Source: Calliopsis andreniformis (Eukaryota > Arthropoda > Insecta > Hymenoptera > Andrenidae). From it: a stretch of DNA of 64,000 nt. The stretch spans positions 13,928,961 to 13,992,960 of the forward strand of contig NC_135071.1 of the NCBI RefSeq assembly GCF_051401765.1, written 5' to 3'. A program made the position numbers and the translations under genes. The number at the start of each line of letters is the position of its first letter. The first letter of the stretch is position 1. The notes beneath the pieces were generated by a model. The model had not been told where the DNA came from, made no database searches, and was given only the letters and a program-made list of their open reading frames with translations. This document shows, one piece after another, positions 50,086 to 61,959 of the stretch.

Positions 50086-50978
50086 GAACATGAACGGGAA
50101 AACTGGCCCTTATTTGTCAGAATTTATGTTTACAGTATTGGAGGTTTTATTATAAGAAAACGTATTTTTAATGATACAGTGATCTTAAGCTAGCAGATTC
50201 CTTATTTAGTAGTCAGTTATACTAGAAATGCATTGAAAAATTCTTGGAAATGTATATTGTTCGATATAGAGAATATAATAGAATCGCTGAGGTCTGATGT
50301 GACTGAGATCTTATATAACCGTGACATCAAAACGCGAAGTGTTTAACCCTAGGCAGTTTAGTGGAAGTCCAAACATGTCCACAAGTTAACTTTTAGCTTC
50401 ATTTATAAAATAACTTGTGCATTCTTTCTATATGTCTTTTGACCTTAAATGACCTTAAAGAAGCAAATGAAGTCTTCATTTTTTCCTGTTGGACTTAGGG
50501 TTAACCTCAAACCTTTTAATAGATTAGATCAAATTAAAGTTAAACATGAACAGGATTCACTGCACAACTCCATTTTCAGAAAACATTGACTTGTGTTGCT
50601 TCCGACCTAACCGATTTAAGGCAACTAATGTTCGAGGAATCTTTTCGACAGCCTGGAATGATGTCCACAAGTTCTGCATCGTTTTACTAATTATATACAT
50701 AGCAAACAAAATATCCTTAATTAGTACGTCATAGGCAAGATATAAGACAGACCTATCAGTTTATGAAATTTGTGTTGTGTGGGAGTAGAGTGCATAATAT
50801 ATAGAAATATAAGGAATTACTAAATCTGACTAGCTGCATCTGAATATTTCCCCTAGATTCTTAAATTCCTAGATTTTTTATGAGAACGATAGGTGTATTA
50901 CATAAATCCCTATAAAAACGTAGGTCCATCGTTCACGCTGGTCAACAGACCTTTTTTTTTAGCTTACCCACAGAGGAA

Positions 50979-53900
50979 TCATCCTTTCTTTCTCTGTATT
51001 AGCAAGCCAGATTTCTTCCTTACCGACAATCGATTATTCTCACGATTGACCCGCGATTGGTATTTAGAAACTGAACCAAAGGACGTAGGGACTATCATTC
51101 GGTAAAATCGCAAACAGAGACATCCCCTATCCTCTCTGTCTTCTCTTCTGCGATTCTTCTCTTCCAAATCCCTAGTTTCGATTAATTTCCTATGCACAGT
51201 TTCCTCTGGGGAGTTCGAGGCTACAGTCAAAAAGCTACTGCGAAATTTCACGCGATTCTTTTTCCTTCCATCAGTCGAGGTATCTCGTTTTTGCTCCTCC
51301 TTTATGGGAAACGACTTTGAGAATGACCTCGGAGTGTCCTGCGCGCTCTTAACGAAGAATATCGAATAGGGATCTTTCTGGCTTTCGTTCTCCTGTTGTG
51401 GTAACTCCGAAACTTCATTCTGGTTCAAATTCTCAAGCTCCATCCACGCTTTCTCGCATTTGTGTTTCTTCAATTCAGTAATCGACTTTGCGTTCAAAGA
51501 ATCAAAGGCACGCTCGTACACCTTGAACTCCTTCAACAAGGATGATTCTGAACAACTGTCTACCATCGAGTCTTTACAATAAGCCTGATTCTCATAAATG
51601 ACACTCGTTTTATCATCTGGCATTACTTTGTCTGTCTTCCTGGACCTCTTTAGCTTTGCTGAGAACCTCTGAACGAGCCTCCTCATCCCTGAGGCCTCGC
51701 CTGGTTCTTTCTCATTGTAAACAACGTAGTTCAGGATCTCAGCAGGTGATTCCTCCACGCCAACACCCGCCAACCGAGTAATGCTAGGATGCATGCTCAA
51801 TTTGTAAGTCCTAGACATCGAGTCCAGGTTCTCCAGTCGCCTGGAGATCTTGAACTTCATGGACGTTGTGCTCGGCTTTTCGGAAATCGTGAATGGAAAT
51901 CGGTCTTGACTTTTCCTGTAGAACTTGGGAGATTCTCTTGGTCGCAGCTTGGACGTAGATGAAGAATGAATAACAGAAAGCGAGGGACCTTCGTAGAACC
52001 TATCCTTGAGAACAGTGTTGGTTTCAGACTGAGACTGTCTTTGGTCTGTGCAGAAGGTTCTTCGAAACTGCTCTGCTGCCAGCTTCTCTAACGACAGGCG
52101 GACTTTAGTGTTCCTTGTGTTGTTGGTTTTTGGAGACGAACTCGAAGAGCTACTCTTCGAGACATCTGGACCACCATCGCCAATTCTAGTTTCCTCTAAG
52201 TTAGATTTAAATTCTGTGTCCAAGGTTTCATCATTTCTCGGCATACAGTCTACTTTGGGCACAGCTGGGCAGGTATCCTCCACTGGCTCACTCTCTGATG
52301 GAATGCTATCTGATGTGTCTCCTGCAGCTGTCTTCTCTTCTTTCTGGGTCTCAGAAGAGCTCAAGGCTTGCATAATGGATCGATTGGTCAGGGATTGGCT
52401 GCTGGCTCGGTAGGTTTCACCCTGAGTGTCTTCCTTGCATTCAATTGGGTCCTCTGAAGCTTGTCGCCTTGCAGAAGAACTTAATGGCGAATAGGATTTT
52501 GCGAAGTCCTCTGGCTGCCATGCTTCATATTTGTGTTCTGTATTCAAGTTGATTTCTAACCTAGAAGTTTCTTCCTTGGACTCGGAGAATGTCTTGAAAA
52601 GTAGTTTCTCCTCCTTGCATTCAACTGGGTCCTCTGAAACTTGTCGCCTAGTCGAAGAACCTGATGGCGAATAGGACTTCGTGAAGTCTTCTGGCAGCCA
52701 TGTTTCATATTTACATTCTGTGTGCGGGCTCATTTTTAACTCAGAAGACTGCTCATTGGGCTCGGGGAACCTGTTGATCAGTATTTTATCCTCCTTGCAT
52801 TCAATTCGTTCCTCTAAAACTTGTCGCCTAGTCGAAGAGCCTAATGGCGAACAGGGCTTCGCAAAGTCCTCTGGCAGCCAAGTTTCATATTTGCGTTCTG
52901 TATCCAAGCTCATTTCAGACCTAGGAGTTTGCTCCTTGGATTCAGGGAACCTATTGAACAGCATTTTGCTTCTGTGGCTCGAGATTTTGACTGGTATCCT
53001 TGAACGTGTGCTAGACACGCTTCTGTTATGCTTTCCACTGAACGTCGCGGGGTCTTCCTTTAGAGGACTCTCTTTGAATCTTGAGGTTCTACTATCCAAA
53101 TCCTCAATACCGTTCGTTTGCTGTCTCAAAGACGCATTGGACATTGTCAAATCTGTCGTATTTAGACGATTTCCTGAAGTCTTGCTGCTGGCTGACGCAG
53201 AGAATGACATTTCTTGAGAGTTTAATGCCAGAGCTGGGACATAGTTCTCCATACTCTGCTTCTGGGACTCCAGAGACTGTTGATCGTCCTTCATGGACGT
53301 TCTGGAGAGTTCTCTGTAGTCTCTCGAGGACATGGCGTTGCCTTCACTTAGGCAACCTCTGAAGCGAGGAGACAGGAGTGTTGCCTCCTCATGAAAGGTT
53401 CTAGCTGACAAGGGGAGCTGGATATTCTTATTTCTGTAATCGATATCTGAAAAGCTAAAGTGAAACCTGGATTCAATCTTTTCCTCGTCAGAACCCTCTC
53501 TAGGGTACGTTGATGCGCTAATAGAAGCTTCATTCTTCAGAGGCTCTGACCTCTCGTCATCCTGGCTCACAGGTGTAGCCAAAGGTATCCCCAATAATTT
53601 CTCCCCGTATCTATGAACAGAGTCTGCTTCTTGACTGTTCATCGACCTATAAGAAAACACTTGCTCCCCTTTAGGAGACAATAGTGGCATAAAGTTCAAC
53701 CGATCATTCAAATGTACATCGTTGCCTTCAGGAACCGTGAAAATAGGGAACTCAGCTAGGTCTGCAGGTCCATTTGGAGCGCCAAACAGTGAAACAGGTG
53801 ACAAACACGTGTTATAAGCTTCGTTATTTTCATTGGACAACACTGAAGCAGCCTCTTGCATCCTGCTGGGAAGGATTCTCTGTATGCCAGTGTCCTGGAA

Positions 53901-54617
53901 CTCAGACTCACTGCCAGAACTAAGGTTCTGTAGGATCACTCCAGCAGGCCTGTACCCCCCGAATCTTGAAGGCCTAACTCGACCTAGAGAAGCTGGAGAT
54001 AGCGAATGCAAATCGATTTTATCCTTCGTTGGTTCATCAGGCTGGGATAAGGCATTTCTCTGGAACCTGAAGGCATCGTCAAACTTGCAATAGGGACTGG
54101 TAACCGCTTCTTCAGACGATGCCGTGTACAAGGAACTATTCTTCGGTGTTTGAACCATCAGAGGAGGTCCTAAGTTGCTCTCGACCATCAAACTCAATTT
54201 ATCAGAACTAGTCTTCGACTCGAAGCTGCCAACCTCGCTCGATTGTGGGACGACTGTCGTATAACTGGTTACAGCTTCCAGGCGCGTTCTTGCTCTTCTG
54301 CGAGCCCTGGCATCCTTCGCCTTTGACTCTGTGAGAGACTTTGCCGAGAATAGATGTTCCTGTTCTTCCTCTCGTTCCTCGATGCAGTCTCCAACGTCGT
54401 GGAAATGAAAATCCTGTTTTTGGGGCAGACGACGAGCACTGTTGATTGCAAGGTTCGTCAGGAGAGAGGCTTCCTTCGGCGAAGGGAGATCTTGAAGACG
54501 TTTCTTCAAGTCGGACAGAGAATCCTCGGTGCTGCTTCCGCTGCCCTGGTGCTTTCTGACTTCTTCTTCTTCGGTCAGCGAAGGATCTGCACCATCAGGG
54601 TTACGTCTACTGTTTAT
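50979..54617 (-). CDS. large Ser-rich protein of unknown function, one long exon (5' incomplete)
   Basis: I do not recognise this protein. A single open frame runs from 54617 (stop at 54618-54620 upstream) to TGA at 50979-50981, over 1200 codons. The first 36 codons contain no ATG, and possible acceptor AGs lie near 54580-54612, so the exon probably follows an upstream exon I cannot find. The protein is hydrophilic and Ser/Glu/Lys-rich with no signal peptide or membrane segment. Features: an Arg-rich patch (ARARRRARTRL), three 60-residue tandem repeats built around KYETWLPEDFAKSYSP and SSTRRQ..E, a poly-Ser run, and a basic C-terminal third (RRLVQRFSAKLKRSRKTDK). The repeat and composition suggest a disordered scaffold or cytoskeletal/nuclear protein, which is inference only. 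It is convergent with USP3. The reality of coding is well supported by the length in an AT-rich genome. Confidence 0.85.
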   Translation of the reverse strand: MNSRRNPDGADPSLTEEEEVRKHQGSGSSTEDSLSDLKKRLQDLPSPKEASLLTNLAINSARRLPQKQDFHFHDVGDCIEEREEEQEHLFSAKSLTESKAKDARARRRARTRLEAVTSYTTVVPQSSEVGSFESKTSSDKLSLMVESNLGPPLMVQTPKNSSLYTASSEEAVTSPYCKFDDAFRFQRNALSQPDEPTKDKIDLHSLSPASLGRVRPSRFGGYRPAGVILQNLSSGSESEFQDTGIQRILPSRMQEAASVLSNENNEAYNTCLSPVSLFGAPNGPADLAEFPIFTVPEGNDVHLNDRLNFMPLLSPKGEQVFSYRSMNSQEADSVHRYGEKLLGIPLATPVSQDDERSEPLKNEASISASTYPREGSDEEKIESRFHFSFSDIDYRNKNIQLPLSARTFHEEATLLSPRFRGCLSEGNAMSSRDYRELSRTSMKDDQQSLESQKQSMENYVPALALNSQEMSFSASASSKTSGNRLNTTDLTMSNASLRQQTNGIEDLDSRTSRFKESPLKEDPATFSGKHNRSVSSTRSRIPVKISSHRSKMLFNRFPESKEQTPRSEMSLDTERKYETWLPEDFAKPCSPLGSSTRRQVLEERIECKEDKILINRFPEPNEQSSELKMSPHTECKYETWLPEDFTKSYSPSGSSTRRQVSEDPVECKEEKLLFKTFSESKEETSRLEINLNTEHKYEAWQPEDFAKSYSPLSSSARRQASEDPIECKEDTQGETYRASSQSLTNRSIMQALSSSETQKEEKTAAGDTSDSIPSESEPVEDTCPAVPKVDCMPRNDETLDTEFKSNLEETRIGDGGPDVSKSSSSSSSPKTNNTRNTKVRLSLEKLAAEQFRRTFCTDQRQSQSETNTVLKDRFYEGPSLSVIHSSSTSKLRPRESPKFYRKSQDRFPFTISEKPSTTSMKFKISRRLENLDSMSRTYKLSMHPSITRLAGVGVEESPAEILNYVVYNEKEPGEASGMRRLVQRFSAKLKRSRKTDKVMPDDKTSVIYENQAYCKDSMVDSCSESSLLKEFKVYERAFDSLNAKSITELKKHKCEKAWMELENLNQNEVSELPQQENESQKDPYSIFFVKSAQDTPRSFSKSFPIKEEQKRDTSTDGRKKNRVKFRSSFLTVASNSPEETVHRKLIETRDLEEKNRRREDREDRGCLCLRFYRMIVPTSFGSVSKYQSRVNRENNRLSVRKKSGLLIQRKKG
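52434..52975 (-). repeat. 180-bp exact-period tandem repeat (three copies) inside the Ser-rich gene
   Basis: Three copies keep an exact 180-bp spacing: TTGTCGCC occurs at the same offset after 52441, 52621 and 52801, and each copy reads back to KYETW or KYEAW, PEDFAK or PEDFTK and RRQ. The encoded unit is 60 aa (residues about 512-692 counting from 54509). Divergence between copies is moderate and in frame, so the expansion is not recent but selection or conversion has kept the frame. Confidence 0.9.
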
Positions 54618-54620
54618 TTA

Positions 54621-57600
54621 TTAAGCGTCAAATGTCGTTAATCGTGTTTCCTTTAATTCTGTTTTGTTTAATATTTTGGGGTTAGGTCCGAGTCAGGTCT
54701 CAGTCAGGTCTAAGACAGTCTGATATAGGCTGGCACTAATCGTGTACTTCACTAACTATGATTCTTTTGTATTTTAAATTTATGTATTGTCGGAGTATTA
54801 TTTTATTTAAAAAACGTTTCTGCATCTCATATGACATAAAAAGGTGATTTTGAAATTACAACGCTCAAACCTGGTGAGAAATAAAAAACTCGTACTCGCT
54901 GGGGAGGATAAAGGGCTACACGTGCTGGCTTCCATTTTTCTTGGACTTATTGTGAGATCTTTCTTCAACATTTCAAGTTCATTGATTTTTCATTCTACTT
55001 TGTGAAAGGTTAGTAAAAGTTTCGATTCGTTTTTTCTTTGACATTTCATAAAAAACATAAGAACACGTTTAGCATGGCCAAACAACTCACTAGATTCTCA
55101 CTTCACGTCAGTCGATTAGTTCTCGCTGACATTATCGATATTTGATAAATTAGGATTTGCAGAATTTTTATGCAAATGAGAACTAAATAAATGGATGTGA
55201 ACATGATTTTTTTAAGTGAGTCTGGGTCCACATGAATTTGAAAAAGCTATTTAAGATTTGGTTCTCATTAATTTCAATTCTCGCCACCAGTAGCGCTGTA
55301 GGGATATTCTGTCCTCAGTAGTTAAATAAGTTACAAAAAATTACATTCTTGATACATCTATGTCATAAGTTTTTTATGATATTTTTTATTTTCGATTTTT
55401 TTCCAAATTGTAAATTATTATAGCCGTAAGAAATACAACAAAATGTGTCATAACTTTCTTGACCTATTTCTGCCCTTCAATGTATCTTTAAAATTACAGA
55501 ATCCTCTGGTTGTTAACTTAGCATATAAGTATGTTAACCTTAAAATAAAATTATATAAAATATTACCACCTATATTGTTTACAACTTGTATAAAAAAGTA
55601 TAAATGTACTATTCATCATCTAAGTTAAAGATCTTCGAAATAAATTTCCTACGTCGTACAAGCACTTCACTAACTTCAAATCGCGAGATTTCAATCATTA
55701 CACTGTACAGAGTTCAAAGTTGCTGATACTTTGTTTATAAAGCTAAAAGGCAAAATTTTGCCACGAGAGATCCCCCTGAGGTGGAACAGTGATAAGAACC
55801 TGGGTACAGGATCATAATTAGTGTACCTCGAAAATAATGCACAACTGGCGTGATTTCCATAATGCAACGGACGCGCTTAACGCATACATCTCATACTTGC
55901 ATTAATGGACGCGTCGTTTAAAGGAACTCGCTAATGGCACACAGTTGTAATTATCTCAGCAAGACAACTTAGCTTTCCCGTTGTGTTTCTTCGTACACAA
56001 TCGACCGACTTTCCATTGTTATATAAAAACATTTTTGTGATCGTCTTGCGCTGTCGAGCGTGAATAAAAAAAGAAAGAAATGGGATTGTTGTAGATTACG
56101 ATAACTGTGCGTGTAGTATAACATAATGTAACTTGTGCAATATAGTCCAAATTACAATATTTGGTTACGATTAAAACTGGTTTTGACTTACTTTGAAAAT
56201 TTCATATCTTTGAATATTTGAGGACAAAGTGATTTAATTTAAAAATTGTCAATTTTTTGCTATAATATTAAGATCATTTCGTCTAGTGAAATACCGATGA
56301 TTTTATCATCTAGTATATTATTCTAGAGTAATTCAGACTAAAATAAACCTTTTTTCCACAAAACTCCAGTTAACCTCCAATTTTCAAATCCTCAATTCCT
56401 CACCATTCATATTTGATCTCCCAACAAATATACAATCACAAGAAGCTCCAATGTGCCAAATAATACAGAAAACATAGAGTAGGTACACAAAACCGAATAA
56501 AATCCCCAAAACCAAACTATGCAATTCACATATCAAAATAAATCTCAATTTAGCTTCCATTTCCTTATTCATATTTCTAAAACCTAAGTCCCTATAAAAT
56601 CCACAATCCACTCTTCCATCTAAATCCATTCACTGGCCCGTGCACTAGACCTGACGCTCGCTCAAAACTCGTGCATGACACCAAAAATCGACTCCCCTTC
56701 GCCTCTCATCATCCCAGAATCCCACTGTCCACATAATTACGACTCTATGGTATCAGAATTCGCTCGTTCGCCGAAATCACCTACGTGAGGCGGCGAAACC
56801 AGCCCAGAGCGTGGAAGAGAGGGCGTATATTTCGGTTGTTGGCAAGTCCCCGTAACAAAGAGGAAAGTCTGGCTAACAAGGGAGCCAAGAACAGCTTACT
56901 TGGCGGAGGCAGACCATTTTCGAAAGTTCCCCGAGTTGTGTAACAAACTTTGCTCCGGATTGGTTGCCCGAAGGGACGGGTGGGGCCGAAGGGAAGGGGC
57001 AGGAGGAGGAAGACGCGGTGAAAGGGAGCTGGGGGAAGGGAGCCAACGAGAGGAGATCCTCGGAGAGAAGAGATTCAGTTAGGATTCTATGGGAACCGAT
57101 CCACCGTTATACGTCCGACGAAATACGCGCAACTTCGTGATGATAAGTGATACCCAGCATGCCTCTGGGAGCTAGGGGAGAAAAGAACGAGTCGGCGTTT
57201 GCTTGTGTACGACGGGCGTCGGTTTTCTACTGACCCCAATCAGACCTGGGATTCCTATACATGTAGAAAGTATTGAATTATTGCAGTTAAGTTTTCCACA
57301 GCGCTGAACATCAGCTGACATTACGCAGAGTCTAGAACTGTTATACACAGTTTACGCTCCGAAAAGTGAACTTTCTGAAATGCTGGGGAAAATGGGAAAT
57401 TTTCACAGTTTCAATGTTATAAGTGGTTTCGATTCAGATAGGAAGTATTTCAAAATTTGGTGATCAATAGTTTTAAGGTAATCTATAAATTCCTTCCTCA
57501 GAATGCTGTTGGAGATACAAATTTTGGAAATAGTTCTTATTTTTGAAATTTTTGTAAATAGGAGATACGTAATATCTCAGTTCATTAGACCCTGTAGATT

Positions 57601-58034
57601 ACATGTATGATGAAGAGAATGCCAAACAGATCTTGCAAAAGTCTCCTAAGTATAATTAAGCAGAGCAGACATCTGTAGGATCTGTGATACACCTTTGTAA
57701 AATTGACAAAGGTAGCTTGACTATAATAACAGCAGCTTTGTTAATTCTACAAAGTCGACTCTTACTGATTCTCTTAAACTCGAGGCTACTAGAGTACTTT
57801 TGTATATTCTACAAGAGACTTCTACAACTTCAGGTTAACATTTTTCTCATGTAGATAGGTTCTACATAAATCCTTAAAACCTAAGTCAGCACAGTGTTTT
57901 CTGGACATAAGCTCACAATCGAGTACCTACTCAACTGATTTCATCTCGCCAGCCCACACTGTATCCTCATCTCTGAAGATTAAAATTCAAGCTGCTCCAG
58001 TATCATCTTAATACAAACTTGTAATCAACATGTC
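54621..58034. other. non-coding stretch, no gene recognised
   Basis: No gene supported, although upstream exon(s) of the Ser-rich minus-strand gene should lie here or beyond. A short GTCAGGTCTCAGTCAGGTCTAAGACAG block occurs at about 54690-54720. A G-rich island at 56973-57045 contains a G-quadruplex candidate (GGGACGGGTGGGGCCGAAGGG at 56973-56993). The rest is AT-rich. Confidence 0.45.
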
Positions 58035-59720
58035 GAGCCTAATATCGAGATGTCATTCTAGGAACACCCTTCCTCCTACTATCCAATCTACCTAAATCCT
58101 ATCTTTCCTCCAGCAGACTGGAAGTCTCGCGACCTTATATCGAGACACCACTGCACAAACACTCCAGCCCATGCTAAGCAGTACCTGGATTCATATCGGA
58201 AGGATTCCACCCATAACCTTGGAAGAAAAGAGCCGAGCAAAGTTTTCGCTGAAGCAAGCCGGAAGTCACGCGAGGGTTCGCAGGAAAGTCGAAAGAATCA
58301 GCTTGGATCAGAGGGCCACGGCCATATTTATTATCCCCGACGCTCCTAATTCCGTCGGTCGCGCGGACGTCAAACAAACAACCGGCAATTAAATGCAAAT
58401 ACGGCTAATGCGTTCTGGGCTGAATGTGCAAGTCACGGGGTTCGTTATGGAGATCCACCGGCCGCCATATTGTTTCGGTCTGTGTGTTACACAGCTGAGG
58501 CTACGCTCTGATCAATATCGATGCGTTCCGAGTTCGACGGCTAAATGGGCAGATGCGGCTGAGGGATAACGCTCGGACAAATATCCGAAAATATCGATCG
58601 GCGATCCGACGAATTTCGCTTTTGTAACTTCCGACGCCTCGCTGCCGCCGAAAGCGAGACCCTTTAAAACGTTTTGTTCGATACCGGCATTTCGAGCATC
58701 GTGACGTCAGTGACAGAGGATCGGCTCTTCAGGCTGACACTCGCAAAGTGACTTGCCCAGGTTAGTGACTGTATAAGACAGTTTTTGGTTTTGTTGTCAA
58801 GGCTGTTTTTGTATTTTTTCTTCTTCTTCTGTTTTTTTTTTTTTTTTAACTTTTATCTGATTCCAAGTTGTGAGCTTGTATCGAGACAGTGGGTACTCTA
58901 GAGTCAAACTTCAGAGATACTTTCTCATTAATAGAGCATGGGATGTGGTATGTTTTAAGAAATGAAACTGATGGATTGATTTAGATTTCAATGGTAAAAT
59001 AGTTTACCATTATAGTTTTGTCTGGATATGAGCTCCTTGGTAGATTCGTGTTTTCTGAGAACTATTCTATCAACTAATATATGTGGCGTGTAACTTAACA
59101 GTTTTGAATCTCAAGTGATTTTACGTCAGGAGCATATATTGAGGCAGCACTCTAGTGAAGATCCAGTTAATTGAGCAACTTTGGCATCGAAATTTATTGA
59201 AATTCATAAATGAGCTTGTATTGAGATAACTGAAAATCTAGTATACCAAAGATCTACATCATAAAAATTCCTAAACTCCCCAAAATCTTCATAAGAAAGC
59301 TTATATCAAGACAATAACCTAAAGAATATTCACTTAACCGTAGATCCACATCATAAAAATTTCCCAAATTCCCCAAAACCTTTATAAGAAAAGCTCACAT
59401 CGAGACATTACTGTAATAACGATCTACTTAACTGAGGACCCACGCCACAAAACTTCTCCAAATATCCATATCATAAAAATTCCCTAAACCCTCCAAAATC
59501 TCCACAAACAAGCTCACATGAAGATAATACTCTAAAAAAAGATCCACTTAAATAAGGACCCACATCACAAACTTTCCCCAAATATCCATATCATACAAAT
59601 TCCCTAAACTCTCCGAAATCTCCACAAAGAGACTCTCATGGAAACAATACTCTAAGGAATATCCACTTGACTGATGATCCACATCACAAAAATTCCCCAA
59701 ACACTAAAATACTCGATCCA
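58035..59720 (+). repeat. TATCGAGACA motif cluster grading into a ~85-120-bp degenerate tandem array
   Basis: Isolated copies of GAGCTTGTATCGAGACA-like sequence occur at 58035, 58121-58156, 58872 and 59130. From 59212 on, copies recur every 85-120 bp (59212, 59297, 59391, 59510, 59629), each followed by AATACTCTAAAGA-like, GATCCACTTAACTGAGGAC-like, CCACATCACAAAAATTCCCC-like and CCCTAAACTCTCCAAAATCT-like blocks. Divergence is high. It is the only place in the window where the dispersed motif has become tandem. A 16-T run at 58832-58847 lies within the cluster. Confidence 0.75.
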
Positions 59721-61959
59721 CTGTTATTCCGCAGTTCAGCGTCGTTCTGAAAGCCATTAACGCAAAAAGATTTTGACGAAAGGTCCATCCGACGCAAGTC
59801 GCAGCAACGAGGATCAGTCTACCCTAGGATTTGCGAGATGGCTTCCGTAATCGAATCCTCGGTCGCGGAACGCGTGCACGGTGCGCGTGCGCGTCACGCA
59901 CACTTCGCCCCCGCGGATACGTGATTCGATACATCCCTCAAATCCCGCAGACTGTGTATAACCCGTAATCCGCTGGTCTATTCTGCGCGATACGCTGCGA
60001 CTCGCTGTATCCTGACCCGGTAATATCCGTGCGCCGTCCATAATCTGAATCGTCCTACGCGAACCACTCCCTCGGATCGCTCCACACACCCCCAGTGTCA
60101 TCCCTGGCTGCACATCCACCTCCAGCCGCTGATATAAAAAGGAAGACCCTGGATGATCGCAGGTTTACTTTGCCAATCGCGAGGATTCAATGGGCTCGCG
60201 ATTCAATGTCCCACGAGACTGTGCCTTCATCCCACTGATCTTGTCAGAAGAAATTGTAATATCTCCTCTTCAAAAGCCGAGGCTCCTCTTCGAGAGCGAA
60301 ACTCTTCCTGTTACGGCGATCGCGTGATTGAGGACAGGATCGGGGGAAGGAGGAGCCTCGTGCAGAGAAGGTCCGGGGGTGTGGGTGTCTGACTGTGACT
60401 CGAGGATTTTAGGGAGTTTAGGGAATTTTCGCGATGGGGATATTTGGTTAAATGGATCTTCGTTATAGCGTTGGCTCTATACGAGCTCGTTGATGCAAAC
60501 TCGTCTCTGGGATCGCTTTACGTACTGTTAACTTGAATTTTGTCTTCTCGCTGGGATTAAATAAAGGGGAATAGTTCCTAGGAAACATGAGTTGAGGGTT
60601 TCTCAAGTATACTGTGCTCGATGAATCTTCGAGAAGTTATTTTTCTTCGAAATATAGTCGCTTATCGAAAAACTGTATTCTATATTTTTAATTCAGTCTT
60701 TCATGAAAGATTCTGCATGTAGAATCGCTAATTCTTGCATATGCTCTGAGCTATGAGACATTCTGTATAATAGAGACTCATAAAAGCATGCTTGTGCAAA
60801 AATCTAAAACGAGGAGATGAATTTCCAAGCGCAATGTAACTTTATAATGGTTCCTTATTTGGGTTTGCAATTTATGTATGTCTATCGCTGTCGAAACATA
60901 TGTCCCGAAACGTAGCGATTCACTGTCAGTCACGTGATGGCTTAATAGAGATCCCCGTCACGATTCCAAAGGGCGATTGTGTACCTTAACAAACGGCGCT
61001 GTATCGTCCGAGGATCGAGACGCTCTTATTGTTGCTGACACGTGCTGTTATGCTTGAATATGGCACGCGTTTATTTAAGCAAATTACACGAGTGACCGTG
61101 AACGAGTTTTCACCCATCAGTAGCGCTAGCTTGCTCTTCATGGGAGCCATTGATGAAGCATTATCGAAGGGATTTCGATTTTTGTTTAAATACTGCTAAA
61201 TGAAACCATTTTGTCTAAAAATACTATCGAATCAAGGTGTCCCTCTTTAAATTATTACTTCAATTCCTTGAAGTATAATTATTTCAACTGATATAATAAT
61301 TACAGTACATATGTATATATAAACAAAATTAATTATTACATAAATGAAAAACAGACAAATACAATAATGTTCATGCTTGCTTTAAAAAAAACTTCAGTAT
61401 ATTCTCTCTTAAGATTATAAATTGAACGAAAAAAGTGTATATTTTTAATTTCTCCACCTATCTCACTTAAATTGGCCCTCCTGATCCAATGGACGCTCGC
61501 CTAGGAGTCAGAGGGGTGTATGTGTGATTTTCGATGCTATGGGGATGCAGGAGATCACGAGAGCCAGCAAACGGAACAATGCGGTCGCTCGAGCGCGAAC
61601 ATTTAATTGTTTCCGTTTCTGTCCGTCGTTTAGTTCTTACATCTCTAAGCGTCTCCCCCCCTCCCACCAGTGCTCGTTAGGCAGTTCCTCCCGGGACCGG
61701 AAGATGCCGATGCCACCCCCTCGTGTATCGCGATCGTTGGAGTGGCTGGGGACAACTTAATTCACTTGTTTCGCTCAATGAACTTTTGCTGCGATAACGA
61801 CGCGGAAAGGGCACAAAGGAACAAAAAGGAGCCCATACAGCTAATTTTCTGAGGCCTCCGTGGAACTTGCTGCGTGGTGGTTCTGCAGGGATTCTTTGTT
61901 GGAGAGTAGATTTCGCGGAGATATTGGCAAGGGAAGGTAAAGAGTTAAGACGGAAATAG
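59721..61959. other. GC-rich block, then AT-rich stretch, no gene recognised
   Basis: The block at 59760-60400 is GC-rich and open on the minus strand (59814-60119, 101 codons, no known family). A TATAAAAA candidate at 60133-60140 is followed by a 79-codon plus-strand frame with no known family. The two together look like a promoter area without a recognised product. Another GC-rich patch lies at 61480-61860. Confidence 0.4.
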
